The notes beneath the pieces were generated by a model that had not been told where the DNA came from, made no database searches, and saw only the letters and a list, made by a program, of their open reading frames with translations. Positions 45,530-56,392 of a stretch of 64,000 nucleotides of DNA are shown piece after piece; within the stretch, counting starts at the first letter, position 1; the number at the start of each line of letters is the position of its first letter. The DNA comes from Pyricularia pennisetigena (taxonomy: Eukaryota > Ascomycota > Sordariomycetes > Magnaporthales > Pyriculariaceae). The stretch is from contig NC_043740.1 of assembly GCF_004337985.1 (NCBI RefSeq), positions 124,001-188,000 on the forward strand, given 5' to 3'. Position numbers and translations under genes: made by a program.

Positions 45530-47240
45530 GCTTTTAGGGGTTTAAGCCTTACAAACTTTCAAAAAAACTTTGTAAATTGGAAACGTTAGGGGCTTTGTTA
45601 GGCCCTTAGCGGGCATTTGTTTGGACTCCAGGTATTTTAGGGTTATTAATCCTTTTATAACTAACTCCCGTACGTAGTGCAATTTTAATAACGTATATTC
45701 AATACGTTAATGGTGTGTAGGGTTATATGCGTTAGCTATAAAACCTTTATTATCTCCAAATATTGCAATAAGGCCTTCGTAAGTAATTTAATTTCTAGGA
45801 ATAGGTTTTTAAACCGTTGTGTTTTACGCCGGGCTTCCGCTTAGGCATGGGTCTCGGTTTTTCGAGTGTTTAAAACTTTAATATTAGCCTTTTTGCACTT
45901 CCACGTTATAGGGCCCCCAAATAAGATATACAAATATCCGTAAATGAATTTTGAATTTTCCCTAGCCTCGGTAAAGTCGCTATTACTAAAATTCAGTAAT
46001 TAAAAAGGCCTTTAAAACCCCCTATTAAAAAATTGGGTAATAATTCTGCTTAAAATATTTTATTTCCGTAATAAATAGATAGAGGTTTACTACCCGCTAA
46101 ATAACGTAATAAGTTTATGACTGCCGTTAAATAGATAGTAATTTTTACTAAAAAACTTGAAAACAACTAAACCGTAAAACCGATATCCGGGCGCGTTAAT
46201 AGCATTAGATACATAAGGGTGCCGATAATTTGCTGTAATAATTTAATTTCCAGCGCATATACGGGTTTACCCCCGCTATAATTTAGCATACCCGGTTATG
46301 AAGGAATAAACTTAGGTTTGCAATCAGTTAATCCGAACGTTGCTAATGCTTCCTTTATATATTTATTTTCATGGAGTTAATATGGGCGTTTAGACCTATC
46401 CCTTATAATTTGAACGCCTAAAGAATAGGTTGCAGGGCCCCTATCTTCCAACGCGTTTACCTTATTGAGACAGGCTTTTAAATCTTAAATATATCGCAAA
46501 TTTAGGATCTATCACCAGGTAATCGTTTATAAAGGTAACAATAAAATGTTTGGATTTAACGTTATAAAAAACAGCGGGATTAAAAATCAGCGGTTTAAAA
46601 CCTTTTTTAAAAAATAGGGTTTTGAGCTTGTTTTACCATTTTTTTGGACCCTGTTTCAAATCGTATAGAGTTTTTTCCAACTGTATAACCTGCAATCTTT
46701 CCGGATTATAACCCATTTCCACTAAAGGTTTAGAGGTAGTAAAGCTATAAAATTTGGCCCATTCGTTAAAACCGTCTGGAATTTGCAAATATATATTTAC
46801 GTCGGTAAAATTATTATTCAACAACGCACCGATAAAATCGATTTATTCTATTTCCCAATTTTGTGCATTAGCTATAATTAAAAGTATACGCAAGGTAGGT
46901 GGTATATTAATATTACCAAAAGTTTCAATATCATTTAGGCCTTCGACCTGTAAAAAACCCTTCACAACAAATTTAATTTTATATTTTATCGGTTTCTTAT
47001 TTTTATCCCTTTTCAATTTAAATACCGGCCGGGTAAAGACGTGTTTACGGCCTCCGATCATTTTTATTTTAGGGATAAAACGGAAGGTTTTTGCAATAAC
47101 AATTTGGTCGAACTTAAACGTTAAAACAATTAACCATTTAACATGTTTAGGGCTATTTAAGGCCTGCTGGTAGCTATTTGGTTCACCGTTCTTAATAGGC
47201 TTTTTCTTTATATTGTTTGGCTTGAAAACAAAAATAGTGC
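45530..47240 (-). pseudogene. Copia-2 RT and RNase H remnant
   Basis: RT blocks: RKHVFTRPVFKLKRDKNKKP and VKGFLQVEGLNDIETFG at 47055-46915, then NVNIYLQIPDGFNEWAKFY at 46810-46750 and LQVIQLEKTLYDLKQGPKKW at 46695-46633. The YVDD box position (about 46520-46540) reads FIND, so the first active-site Asp is lost. RNase H starts at about 45980 and continues to the KPL-type C-terminus near 45535. This is the classical YVDD Copia lineage, unlike copia-1 and copia-3. Confidence 0.9.
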
Positions 47241-47392
47241 ACCTAATTTATATCCATTAGATTTGGGTTTTCGAATTGCGAATTTAACTCCAAATTCTGT
47301 ATTTTAAGTGTTAAAAACACCGGAACTTCCGTTGTGTTAGGTATTGGATTAGGTACCGCTATCGTTACAGGCTTTACGGGGCGAAAAATAGG

Positions 47393-48421
47393 TTATACAG
47401 GCCTGGCGGGTATTATATTTTCAGGGCTCTTTAAGGGATAGTTATCCGCTGGAACGCTGGTAATTTCGTTTTTAAATTCAGAATTAAAATCCCCCTCTAA
47501 ATCTGTAGTTTCTCCCTCTAAAATTTGTAACGTTTTCCCTAGAATAGCCAAATTTTCAGCGGTTATACATTTTATAATTTTAACAGTAAAAGTTTTGTAT
47601 ACGGCCCGTTTATCGGGTGCGTAACCCAACGTTGTAAAATTTGATAAATGGGCTAAAAGTTTTACCGTTTCGGTGCGGGGAGCCAATTTATTAGATTTTT
47701 GAGGATTTTCAGCGGTATAATAACCTGGTATACAGTACCAATAACCCGAAAATGCCCTAAATTAGGTTTGTCCGGTAATCCAGGTTGGAATTCGGAACAA
47801 AATTCCTCGTAGGGTGTTAAATCCCTATTAATTACCGTTGTACGGTTAACAGAATTAACCGCGGCAGGTAGCAAATAACACCATTAATATAATGGTAAAC
47901 CGAAGCCTATCCAAAATAACCCTAACGGACCGTTCCGTTAGTCCGTTTTGGCCGTGGTTATAGGGATTCGAAATATTAAAATCAACACGTTTGTTTGTAA
48001 GCCAGTTTTGAAAATCCCTATTAACCTCGTGCCCCCCATCGAAGTGAAAATTTAAGGGGTAACGCCCATATGTAGCTTTTAAAACCCTAAAAAAACCTTT
48101 AATAGCCATTAAAACCGTAGGTCCGGCATTATTTCGTAATGGGATCGACCACCGGAAACGTAATTTTCGGTGCACAAATAACAAAAATACAAACTTTTCA
48201 TTATGAAGATTAGGCTTAAAGGTCACTGTATCACCCTCTAAAAAATCGAAAATATTAGGGGGTGTAAAAAGTGCGACCTTTCTTGTACGCCTAACCGAAA
48301 TAGCTTTAACGCAAACAATATAAGTAATTGCCCTAATTTTATCGAAATTAGGTAAACCTTTTGTAATTTTAGCGGTGTTTTTAGCTTCAATAACCTTATA
48401 TGCCACAAACGCCTTTACCAT
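47393..48421 (-). pseudogene. Copia-2 integrase remnant
   Basis: Frame 47855-48421 carries the core from KFVFLLFVHRKLRFRW to LNFHFDGGHEVNRDFQNWL (Asp) and NPYNHGQNGLTERSVR (Glu-bearing block). 47393-47874 continues the C-terminal region (LTPYEEFCSEFQPGLPDKP, LGHFRVIGTVYQVIIP). The family inserts cDNA into the genome. It is partly open but split. Confidence 0.88.
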
Positions 48422-49335
48422 ACCAGGGCTTTTTAGGTTTGGATTTCGTTACAATTACCTGGTATTCCGTTTCCTTTAAAAGTTAACAAACCATCCGTAA
48501 TTGGTTTTAACCCTAAAAGGAGGTAAATTACAGGGGCCTGTTTTAAATCCGATAATAAAAAAGGTTTCAACAACGGATTTTTTATATGGGAAACCCCTTT
48601 TTTCGGAAATAGTCCTTTCTATATTAGGTTATATACAAGGGTCACCTAACGGCGTACCGGGTTTACGGGGCCAAATTTTAGGTGGATTTTCAGGGCTTTT
48701 ATCGCCAAATTTCTGCGCTATTACAGGTGAATTTATGGCTATTTCCGTATTTTGTTCGGGATTTAGTTTTTCCGTTACCGTATTTTCTTCCAGTTCCGAA
48801 TCGGTATAAATTCTGTAATCCCCTTCAGGGTTTATATTGTTTAGTTTTACTTCCAACGGGGCTGCGTAGTCCTTTGCTACCCACGGTATGGCCATGCGAG
48901 AAACGGTGCTATATTTACCTATTATACAGGCGTAATTTGAAATTTTTGGTATATTTTAAACAAGGATATCGCACCTTTTAACCTTTAAACAAAACGAATA
49001 TTTAACGGTATTTAGGCGTCCCCACGCCTTGCGATCCTTATCGTACAGGGTATTCTTTAAGAATACGCCCCCTATATTAAAATGTAGAAAGCTATTAACG
49101 ATATTTATTCCAAACGAGGGGATGTACAAAACGTTATTTAACGTAACCTTTTTAAATTCGTCAACTTTTTAGCCGTAACGGATTTGTATTTTCACAATTC
49201 CGGTGTTAATAAGCTTACTAGGGCCATGTTTCATATCGATCTCGGTTATAAAACCGGGGGTATAATGGGCAAAAAATTGCTTATTTGCAAAAATATGGTG
49301 CGTATTACCTATATTATACATGATAGGGTAGCTTA
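48422..49335 (-). pseudogene. Copia-2 protease and pre-integrase remnant
   Basis: Near 49290-49325 the minus strand reads YNIGNTHHIFANK, resembling the Copia protease D-S/T-G-A-THHI motif with the catalytic Asp as Asn. Frame 48629-48895 (MAIPWVAKDYAAPLEVKLNN) is an acidic linker whose place in the polyprotein is unclear. Confidence 0.6.
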
Positions 49336-51270
49336 GCTTCTAAGGTTTAGGGGTTTTCTTTACGACGCGTCCAGGTCTCGTTTTAACCCTAAAATTAGCT
49401 GTTAAAATTTGAGGTTTAAGCGTTTTACCGGTATCGGGTTCCGAATCCGAATCCGAACATAATTTTATAATTCCATTAATAGGGGAACTAACCTCCTGTT
49501 CCAGGGCGTTATACGCTGCGTATTCGTTAACGTTACTTGGAATCGAGCCCGTAAATAATTCGAAATCCATAAAAACTATGGACGTCCAGCGGTTAATTTG
49601 TTAAAAGAGGATTTAGTATTTTTTGCAAAAACAAACTCCCAATTAGAGCTTTTATTAGCCTTTTTTTCGTAATTTCAAGGTGGTTTCCTACCCATTATTT
49701 TCCTTTTTAACGCCTTTTTCAACTTTTTTTTTCGATTTTCAGCTTTCAAACCTATAATGAGCGGTTTTAGCCGTTGTAAAACCTGAAATCGAATTTTCGG
49801 ATATATGGTCCGCCATAAGGTATTGCAAATTTAACTTGTCCGAATTTTGGCTTATAACCTGCAAAACCCGTTGGGTATTGCGTTGGCGTTCGGTCCAAAT
49901 AGATAATTCCCTTTTAAAGGCCCGTAAGTACTACCTTTGTACATTTACGGGGTTAATTTGCACGTTAGCATTGGCTAATTTAGTTACCAGTAAATTAAAA
50001 CGGTTATTAAATTCAGGTATTGATTTTTTAAATGTCGAAAATCTAAAACGTGGAATTCCCTATATAACGAATTTCGACTAATTTCTGGTGCAACGAAGTC
50101 GTTATCTTCCAGCGATGTATAGGCCGTTACGAAATTTGAATACCATGCAATAGTTTATAAAAGTTTTTTGGTTAAACGGCTTTTTATAAGCAATAATAGG
50201 ATTAAATGCTCGTGTTCCGGTAAGGTGTAACCAATTTTAGGGTTAGAACTAAGTTCCGCTGCTTTTATAGCCCTGATTTAGATCTTTCACACCTGTTTCC
50301 ACAAATCGTAGTTGCTAGCCCCTATTAATGTACAATTTTCGTGATAAAAAAACCCTTTTCGATAGTTTTTTACTTATCCCGTCACCTGAAATTAGGCTAC
50401 CGGGTGAATTAGCGGGTGCGATAGCGGGTTTAATATCAGGATTACCGCTATTAGGGGTATTAAAACCCGTAATACCATTTAAATCGGTGGAATCGCCTTT
50501 TTTCAGGGTTGATAGGGTAGTTAATTGTTAAATTGTTTTTTGAAATTAATCTATTTGCGTGATTAACGCTTTTAATTGAAGGTTTTGGACCTGTAAATTA
50601 GCGGTTAAAACTTCGTTTGGGTTGGGCTTAGGCCCCTTATTTGTGGGAATTGGGCCTGGAAGACCCGATATAGAGCTGTATCCATTGTAAAGTAGCTGAA
50701 ATTATAGTTGCAGTTCGTTAATTCATAATCATAATTAATTAACCTAATCGCCTAAAAAAATACCCTATAAAATTTAGGATTTGCTATACCGTTTGCCCTT
50801 TAACGGGTATAGACTTGTGATTGCCCCTTACAGGGTTTATTGCTATTTTCAATGGTCGAAGTCCATTCAAAAATACAGGATTGGAATCCCTGAAATCCGT
50901 AATAAATGGGTGCCCTGGTATTTGTACCAATTCAGATTCACGTAACAAATTTAATTCGTCAAATGGGTGCTGGGTAATTTGCAGGGTATCGTGCAAATAT
51001 CGTGCAGGGTAACGAGCTAATCACCGTAATTCCGCTAATGGGTTTCTGGGTTATTGTAAACCCTATTAAACGTTTTAAAAAAAGTTTAGTTGGTTATTAG
51101 CGAACGAATATAGGGGTTTTAAACCCTGATTAGCTAGCGTAAACCCTATTTACATCATAAGCCAATTATAATGGCGTGCACGATCAACAAAAACCACACC
51201 AAAGATTCTGGATTTGCAATGCAAGCGATCGCAGTACCTGAAAAGGCTTGAATCGAACGCTGATTTTTAG
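49336..51270 (-). pseudogene. Copia-2 gag region remnant
   Basis: Short minus-strand frames at 50784-50996 (LQITQHPFDELNLLRESEL) and 49340-49570 (acidic, then RVKTRPGRVVKK) lie where gag should be. No zinc knuckle was recognised. The call rests on position. Confidence 0.55.
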
Positions 51271-51456
51271 CAATTTCCATTGTAAATACAGGGGGTTAAA
51301 TGCTAAATTAACGCTTGAAATTAATAATTTCGCACAAAAACAGCAATATTCCTGTCAATATACGTGCTGTAAAAATGCGATGATAACCAAAATAAAGCTT
51401 GAACTTCAGGTTTTCCAGCGATGTAAATTCATTTTGATGCACAAATTAGAGCCTCT

Positions 51457-51470
51457 CCGGGCTTATAACC
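51457..51470 (-). promoter_or_regulatory. Copia-2 primer binding site, half-tRNA iMet type
   Basis: On the minus strand, directly after the 5' LTR, lies GGTTATAAGCCCGG. It is complementary to the anticodon-loop side of the 5' half of fungal initiator tRNA-Met (..GGGCUCAUAACC) with one G-to-A difference of the RIP kind. Priming by a half tRNA at this position is known for Drosophila copia. Confidence 0.65.
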
Positions 51471-52027
51471 TGTTAATAATATGGGTTGCTAATAGGGGTT
51501 TTAGTATTAGCTTAGGTGCGGCGTGGTGCTAATTGCGCTATAGAGGCTTACAATTGCAGGGGTTTAAAGCCTGTAATTGCAGGGTTTAAATGCACTAAAT
51601 GCATTAAAATGTTCATTAAAATGGTTCACTAATTTTGGGATTAATAGATTCGATTCATTGGTGGGGGAGATTTTGCTTTATCTCCCTTATATACTCTCCG
51701 ATATCAAAGTGGGGGTCCGCACCCCTAAAAGCGTTTCGGTGCCGCACACGATTTTCCGAAAAATTATTTTGTATACGTTGGTGAAAAAACACCCTCATTT
51801 CCATACAAGCCACTTCTGGGTTGGCACTGATTTGCTGATTTGGTGAAAATTTCAACCCGGTACAGGGTGAAACCCCATTCGCTGACACTTTGAATCCGAA
51901 CTCCTGCAATACAAAATATAACGGAAAGTCCAACAGCCCCAACAGCCCCACTTCGGCACTATCTATTGTGGCTTATATACAAATAAAAGTGGACTCATTA
52001 CATGCTAAATAACGCATATAATAAACA
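51471..52027 (-). repeat. Copia-2 5' LTR (557 bp)
   Basis: It starts TGTTAATAATATGGG and ends ATAATAAACA. It is homologous to the other two copia-2 LTRs. Confidence 0.92.
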
Positions 52028-53280
52028 GTTTTATATACGTGTTTCGAAACGTGGAAAGGCCATTTATTATTTTAATAATTCTTATCGAGTTTAATACGTT
52101 AAATACCTTCAAAGGTCCGGTCCACTTTGGTTTTTCTCTATATACCAAAATATTTAATCCCAGCTCCAGTAATATTAGCATCTATAATTTGATGCTCAGG
52201 CTATTTTTTGTTTTTATTGTTTTTTCAACCTTCCTTTGCGCCAATGTTTTCCTAAATTCCCGTATAACTTCATTAATAATTTCGGCGCGTTTTATTTAGT
52301 TTTTCAAAAGCGTTAAATCGTTGGTAATACGTGGTTTTGCCCCAAATACCAATAGGGTAGGTATTAGGCCGTTCGGGCCTGTAATATCGTTTACGGTTTT
52401 CACCGCTGCTTGCAAAGCGTTCTGCGGTGTTATTTCCTTATGTTTGACTTTTATTATTTCGTACGCTTTTCGTAACGTTTATAGTAACGTTCGATCTTTC
52501 CTAATAATTAATATGCCTCGATCGGTACCTGGTTGTATATTATGCCAAAAAAATCGTGCTTTTGCTTTAAATCCGGCCGCGTCAAAATTTGTGTTTAAAT
52601 CGTATATCATAATATCGGGCGGTTTCCAATACGTATCGATCCAGTATTCCTTTAGTGTTTCCCATTTTTTTTCGCTATTACACTGCTTAAAAAGCGTGCG
52701 GCTTGGGCCACCGTATTCGCGTTGACCACGTGCAGGACTGGTTTGGGTTCCAAATACATTACATCCACGATGATTTCGTAGTTAAAACTTATATCGTTGT
52801 CCATAAACGTTCTATTAAAGGATGGCCGAAATTCCGATAAACCGTTTTCAATTTCCTTTTGGTTAAAAGCGTTATTGGCGTGCTTTTTAGTTTATAAACC
52901 ACGTCTCCGGTCTGCCTGGGTCTTATCCCGGCAGGAAAAGCTATAGGTGCCCCTACTTGCGTATAACTGGTATTTTCGTATCATTAACCTTTATAAATTC
53001 GTTGCTAGTGTTGTTTAAATATACCCCAAATTTATCGACATCCCTAATGCATAGAAGAAATAGTGTCCGAATTGGTATTACGTGGACCGTTATAATACCA
53101 ATTTGTGTATTTAAAATAATTTCTCCCATGGCAGTAATCTTTTGGCCTGCTTTAAAACGCATTTTGGTTTTATTCGGACTCGATTTATTGATTTGGATTT
53201 CCGGTTTTCTCCGTTGCAATACTTCCACTTAGCTAATACCGGCCGTTAATATCGCTGCAGCCCCTTTTTCCAGTATAATC
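52028..53280 (-). pseudogene. Copia-1 protease and integrase remnant (second copy)
   Basis: Frame 52953-53228 shows the protease-region block ITAMGEIILNTQIGIITVHV, then RTLFLLCIRDVDKFGVYLNN. The integrase part follows toward 52028 as short frames. It is useful as a less damaged reference for element 1. Confidence 0.8.
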
Positions 53281-53556
53281 CCATACCTAACGTTATTTGA
53301 ATTTTATTAAGTTAAAGCTTGGTGCGGGAGCCTTCTTCATGGTTATTCGTTTCCCTAAAACGCCATTTGGCCTTAATTTAATTTATGGCGGAATATTTGG
53401 TTTGTTAGGAATACCGCTGTTTTATAATTTATAAAATAAATTAACGTATATCCGTCGGAATTGCTTATATTTGCTTTTTCGGTATTAAATTCGTCGGTCG
53501 AGTTTTATTCGTGATATTCCTTGTTTTCGTCCTTTTTGTCGTTGGTAAAAAATTGT

Positions 53557-54940
53557 TTATTTCTGCGTTGGTTTTCCTTTCGGTATTTCGGCTCTCGCAT
53601 TTTTTAATTTCGCCACCGTTGTTCTTTTTTCTATGTAATTCAAAAGTTTATACCCCGGTTTACCGCACAAATAATATGCCTGGTTTTTAAAAGATTGGGC
53701 AAATCGTTTATCGTATCCTCGGCGCAGGTAATAATTATTATTTCGCTTTTTGCGGCCCTTATATTTCTTATCTTTCCGGTTAAAGAACAACGTATTATGT
53801 ACCGCATTTCGCTTTTCCAATTTCAAAGCAACTAATATTTGGTTCGATAATACCGGGAAAATAGTCGCAGGGTTGGTAATAACGGTTCGAAACTTTTTCA
53901 CGTTTTCGATTGCTTTTGAAGTCGCTGCAATAAGGTGTTTTTTATCCGGATATTTAGGTTTTAATTTTTTTTGGTAAATTTGCAGTTTTTTTGGCATATT
54001 TTGCATACTTCCTGAATTTTGTTTTCCTTCGTAATCGGGTTCGACTTTCACGTTTTTGAAACTGATAAAACTCCAACCCCTATAATATATTTAACGTAAA
54101 AACGGTATTTCAAACCGTTCCTTAAATTCCATATACACTTCCATAAACGTTATTCGCCTATTTATATGGCTTCAAAATGCCTTTTTGCTTTTTTTGTTAA
54201 AATTCATGCGAATAGTGCATGGATTTGGGCTAATGGGGTTTGTAATACATTTTAAATATCCATAAAACCGTTTGATTTTATCGTCCAAAATATCCCATAA
54301 TTCTCCTAACTGGGGTTTTCTCTTATTCCACGCGCTGTTAAACGTTTTTATCTAAAATAGTTCGATTGGTTTGTTTAGGATTTGTTATAATGGGATATAT
54401 TTATAAACGTTTAACATTTTTTTTATTATGTTATTATATTCCATATTATTTGTGGTGACGTATTATCAACCTAATATTCCGCTTTTTAAATCGTCGTAAC
54501 TTTGTTTTCGTCAAATTTCTATTTTTTTGTGAGTTTACTAAGACCTTAAATCTTTTGAGTCGCGGAAAGGGTAGTTTTAATTGCCCCTTTTTTGCAAACC
54601 GGTTATTTTCCTCCTTCTATTCTTTTTTTGGAATAACGTTTTCCGCGTTTTCGGTTTTTAGCTCCGTCGTTTGGAAATTTTGGTTACCGGGTAATGCAAT
54701 TGCCTGTATAAATATTTTATAATTCCAATTTACCGTTTCGGCAAATCGTCAACCGTTTTTTCCATTTTTTTTACCTGGTAAAATAATTTTATAAAATTCC
54801 AAATATATTTTCAAAGCTTTTTCAATTAAAGGATTGCAAATTATAAAATGGTTTCCAATCCATTTTTGGAAATTTTTTTCGTACGAAATTAACATTGTTT
54901 TTCCGCGCTCGTCCTTTTTAAATCGGTTAAATATTTTCAA
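53557..54940 (-). pseudogene. Copia-1 gag remnant (second copy)
   Basis: Frames 54749-54940 (NFQKWIGNHFIICNPLIEKA) and 53557-54051 (KKHLIAATSKAIENVKKFRT, NPATIFPVLSNQILVALKLE) survive. The knuckle is written YYLCGKPGYKLLNY: one Cys remains and the other three ligands are Tyr. Confidence 0.8.
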
Positions 54941-55442
54941 GATTCATATTTTCCTTCGAACTATTAATATTCTTTCTAGGCTTTCCGGGAGCTCGTCGGA
55001 GGGTTCGTACAGGAATTCCGCGTCGATTAATTCCTTTATTAATCAAGGTAATTGGAATTTCGACAACATATTGTCGAGGAAGGTTCGTGTGTTATTATGG
55101 CGCTCGTCGTTAACCTGGGAACCGACTTTTGCGTTTACTTTGTCGTATTTTGTCCAACAATACACGTTTTTATTGTTATTTGTTAATTTACAAAATAATT
55201 TCCCCAAATGGTGAAATTTAAAAGCCTTGAAACACTCGTAACATGGCGGTTATTATCTCCTTTTTTTACCGTAACGTTTTATAAAAGCGTTACCCGTTTG
55301 ATGCAGAAATCATAACGGGTTAGGACGGCTTTCTTGTATTTACCGTAAAATATCCTGTTGGTCCTAAACACTTATAAAATAACGGTATTAACGTTTAATC
55401 CCTTTATTTTGCTTTTTGTATTACCTAAGTAATAATGATTAG

Positions 55443-55675
55443 TGTTAATAGGTTTTCCCTAATACCGATCGATTGACAGAACGTTGTTATACGAATATAA
55501 AAATACATATATTAATTGTCTGTTTTATGAAACTGTTCAAAGGTGAGTTTCTGAACGTCCTTCCGTCTCATACTTTGCCATTGGGCGTGTGAGTCACGTG
55601 CAATTGGCCCGTGCGGCATTTCACGTGATTCATCGCTCTATCGTTATTTTGACCGCGATTACCTCTATTCCAACA
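55443..55675 (-). repeat. Copia-1 LTR, third copy (233 bp)
   Basis: On the minus strand it starts TGTTGGAATAGAGG and ends CCTATTAACA. It contains the CACGTG-bearing block. It is homologous to 5967-6196 and 34105-34334. Confidence 0.95.
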
Positions 55676-55700
55676 TTTTCCTTTTTATATTTTATTTTCA

Positions 55701-55969
55701 AAGGTGAATTTATATGATATTTGATCTGTGATTGAGATTTCATACTATATTCAACTTATTATCGTGATTTTATATTAGATCTTATCTATCATTGTAATTT
55801 TATATTACATTTGATTTATTATCCTAGTTCTATACTATATTTTATTTGTTATCGTAATTTTGTAGGTTAGTTTATCGATAATCGTGAATTTATATTATGA
55901 TTTATTTGTAATTGTGATTTTACCTATAATTCGAAAAAAAATCATGAATTTAAATATGGAAAATTTGTA
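55701..55969 (+). repeat. 30-bp minisatellite, nine units
   Basis: Units start at 55701 and then every 30 bp from 55731 to 55941. The consensus is roughly ATCGTGATTTTATATTA-ATTTTATTTATT. The phase is exact for eight units while the bases vary. It lies between copia-1's LTR and the GC-rich island. Confidence 0.9.
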
Positions 55970-56081
55970 ATTTTACGGGTTCTCCCACGGGGGCCCGCCG
56001 GTTGCCAAGAAGACCCGTGTACGGTTTTGGGCCGGGCCGGGCCCCCCCACAAAAAATTCAACCCACCCACGGGTTGGCCTT
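55970..56081. other. GC-rich island between minisatellite and big element B
   Basis: It contains CACGGGGGCCCGCCGG and GGGCCGGGCCGGGCCCCCCC. It is sharply GC-rich in an AT-rich setting and shows no RIP. No gene is seen. Confidence 0.7.
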
Positions 56082-56242
56082 GTCACAGTGCTCAGACTAG
56101 ACCCCCCTGCTTCGCAGTGGGGACCGAGCGCTCCATGTACCTTTCAGCCACATGGTTTTTCGACCAATTACACTGGCCGAAAAGATCGCGCTCGTTTTAG
56201 TTTGAGGACATTTTGTCGCATTTCGCCGTTTATGGCGGTATT
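56082..56242 (+). repeat. Right-type terminus of big element B
   Basis: It runs AGTGCTCAGACTAGACC, a CCCCCCTGCTTCGCAGTGGGG stem-loop, CGCGCTCGTTTTAGTTTGAGG and CATTTCGCCGTTTATGGCGG. It is less mutated than A's copy. Confidence 0.9.
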
Positions 56243-56392
56243 ACCAACAAAATACCCAATACTGCGATATCGCCAACCACCATTCCCCCCGACACACAAA
56301 AAAATAAAAAATTTTTACTATTATATTATATATTTACGTATATTAACTTTTATTCGATATAATATTAAATTAAATAAAACCCGAATTTAATA

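Larger units (their letters stand above)
44423..52027 (-). mobile_element. Copia-2: two-LTR Ty1/Copia retrotransposon (7.6 kb)
   Basis: LTRs are at 51471-52027 (5') and 44423-44982 (3'). The minus-strand order is gag, protease, integrase, RT, RNase H. The polypurine tract AAAAAAAAGGGGG abuts the 3' LTR. A half-tRNA primer site follows the 5' LTR. The flanks (GGTCG on the left, GTTTT on the right) do not match as a TSD. The two LTRs may therefore come from different insertions joined by recombination. Frames are longer than in copia-1 but still broken. Confidence 0.9.
52028..55675 (-). mobile_element. Copia-1 truncated inverted copy
   Basis: It is the reverse-strand homologue of 5967-9720: LTR, leader, gag, protease, integrase. 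It stops abruptly at the copia-2 LTR edge inside the integrase C-terminal region (compare the sequence near 9710-9725). RT, RNase H and 3' LTR are missing. Confidence 0.9.
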
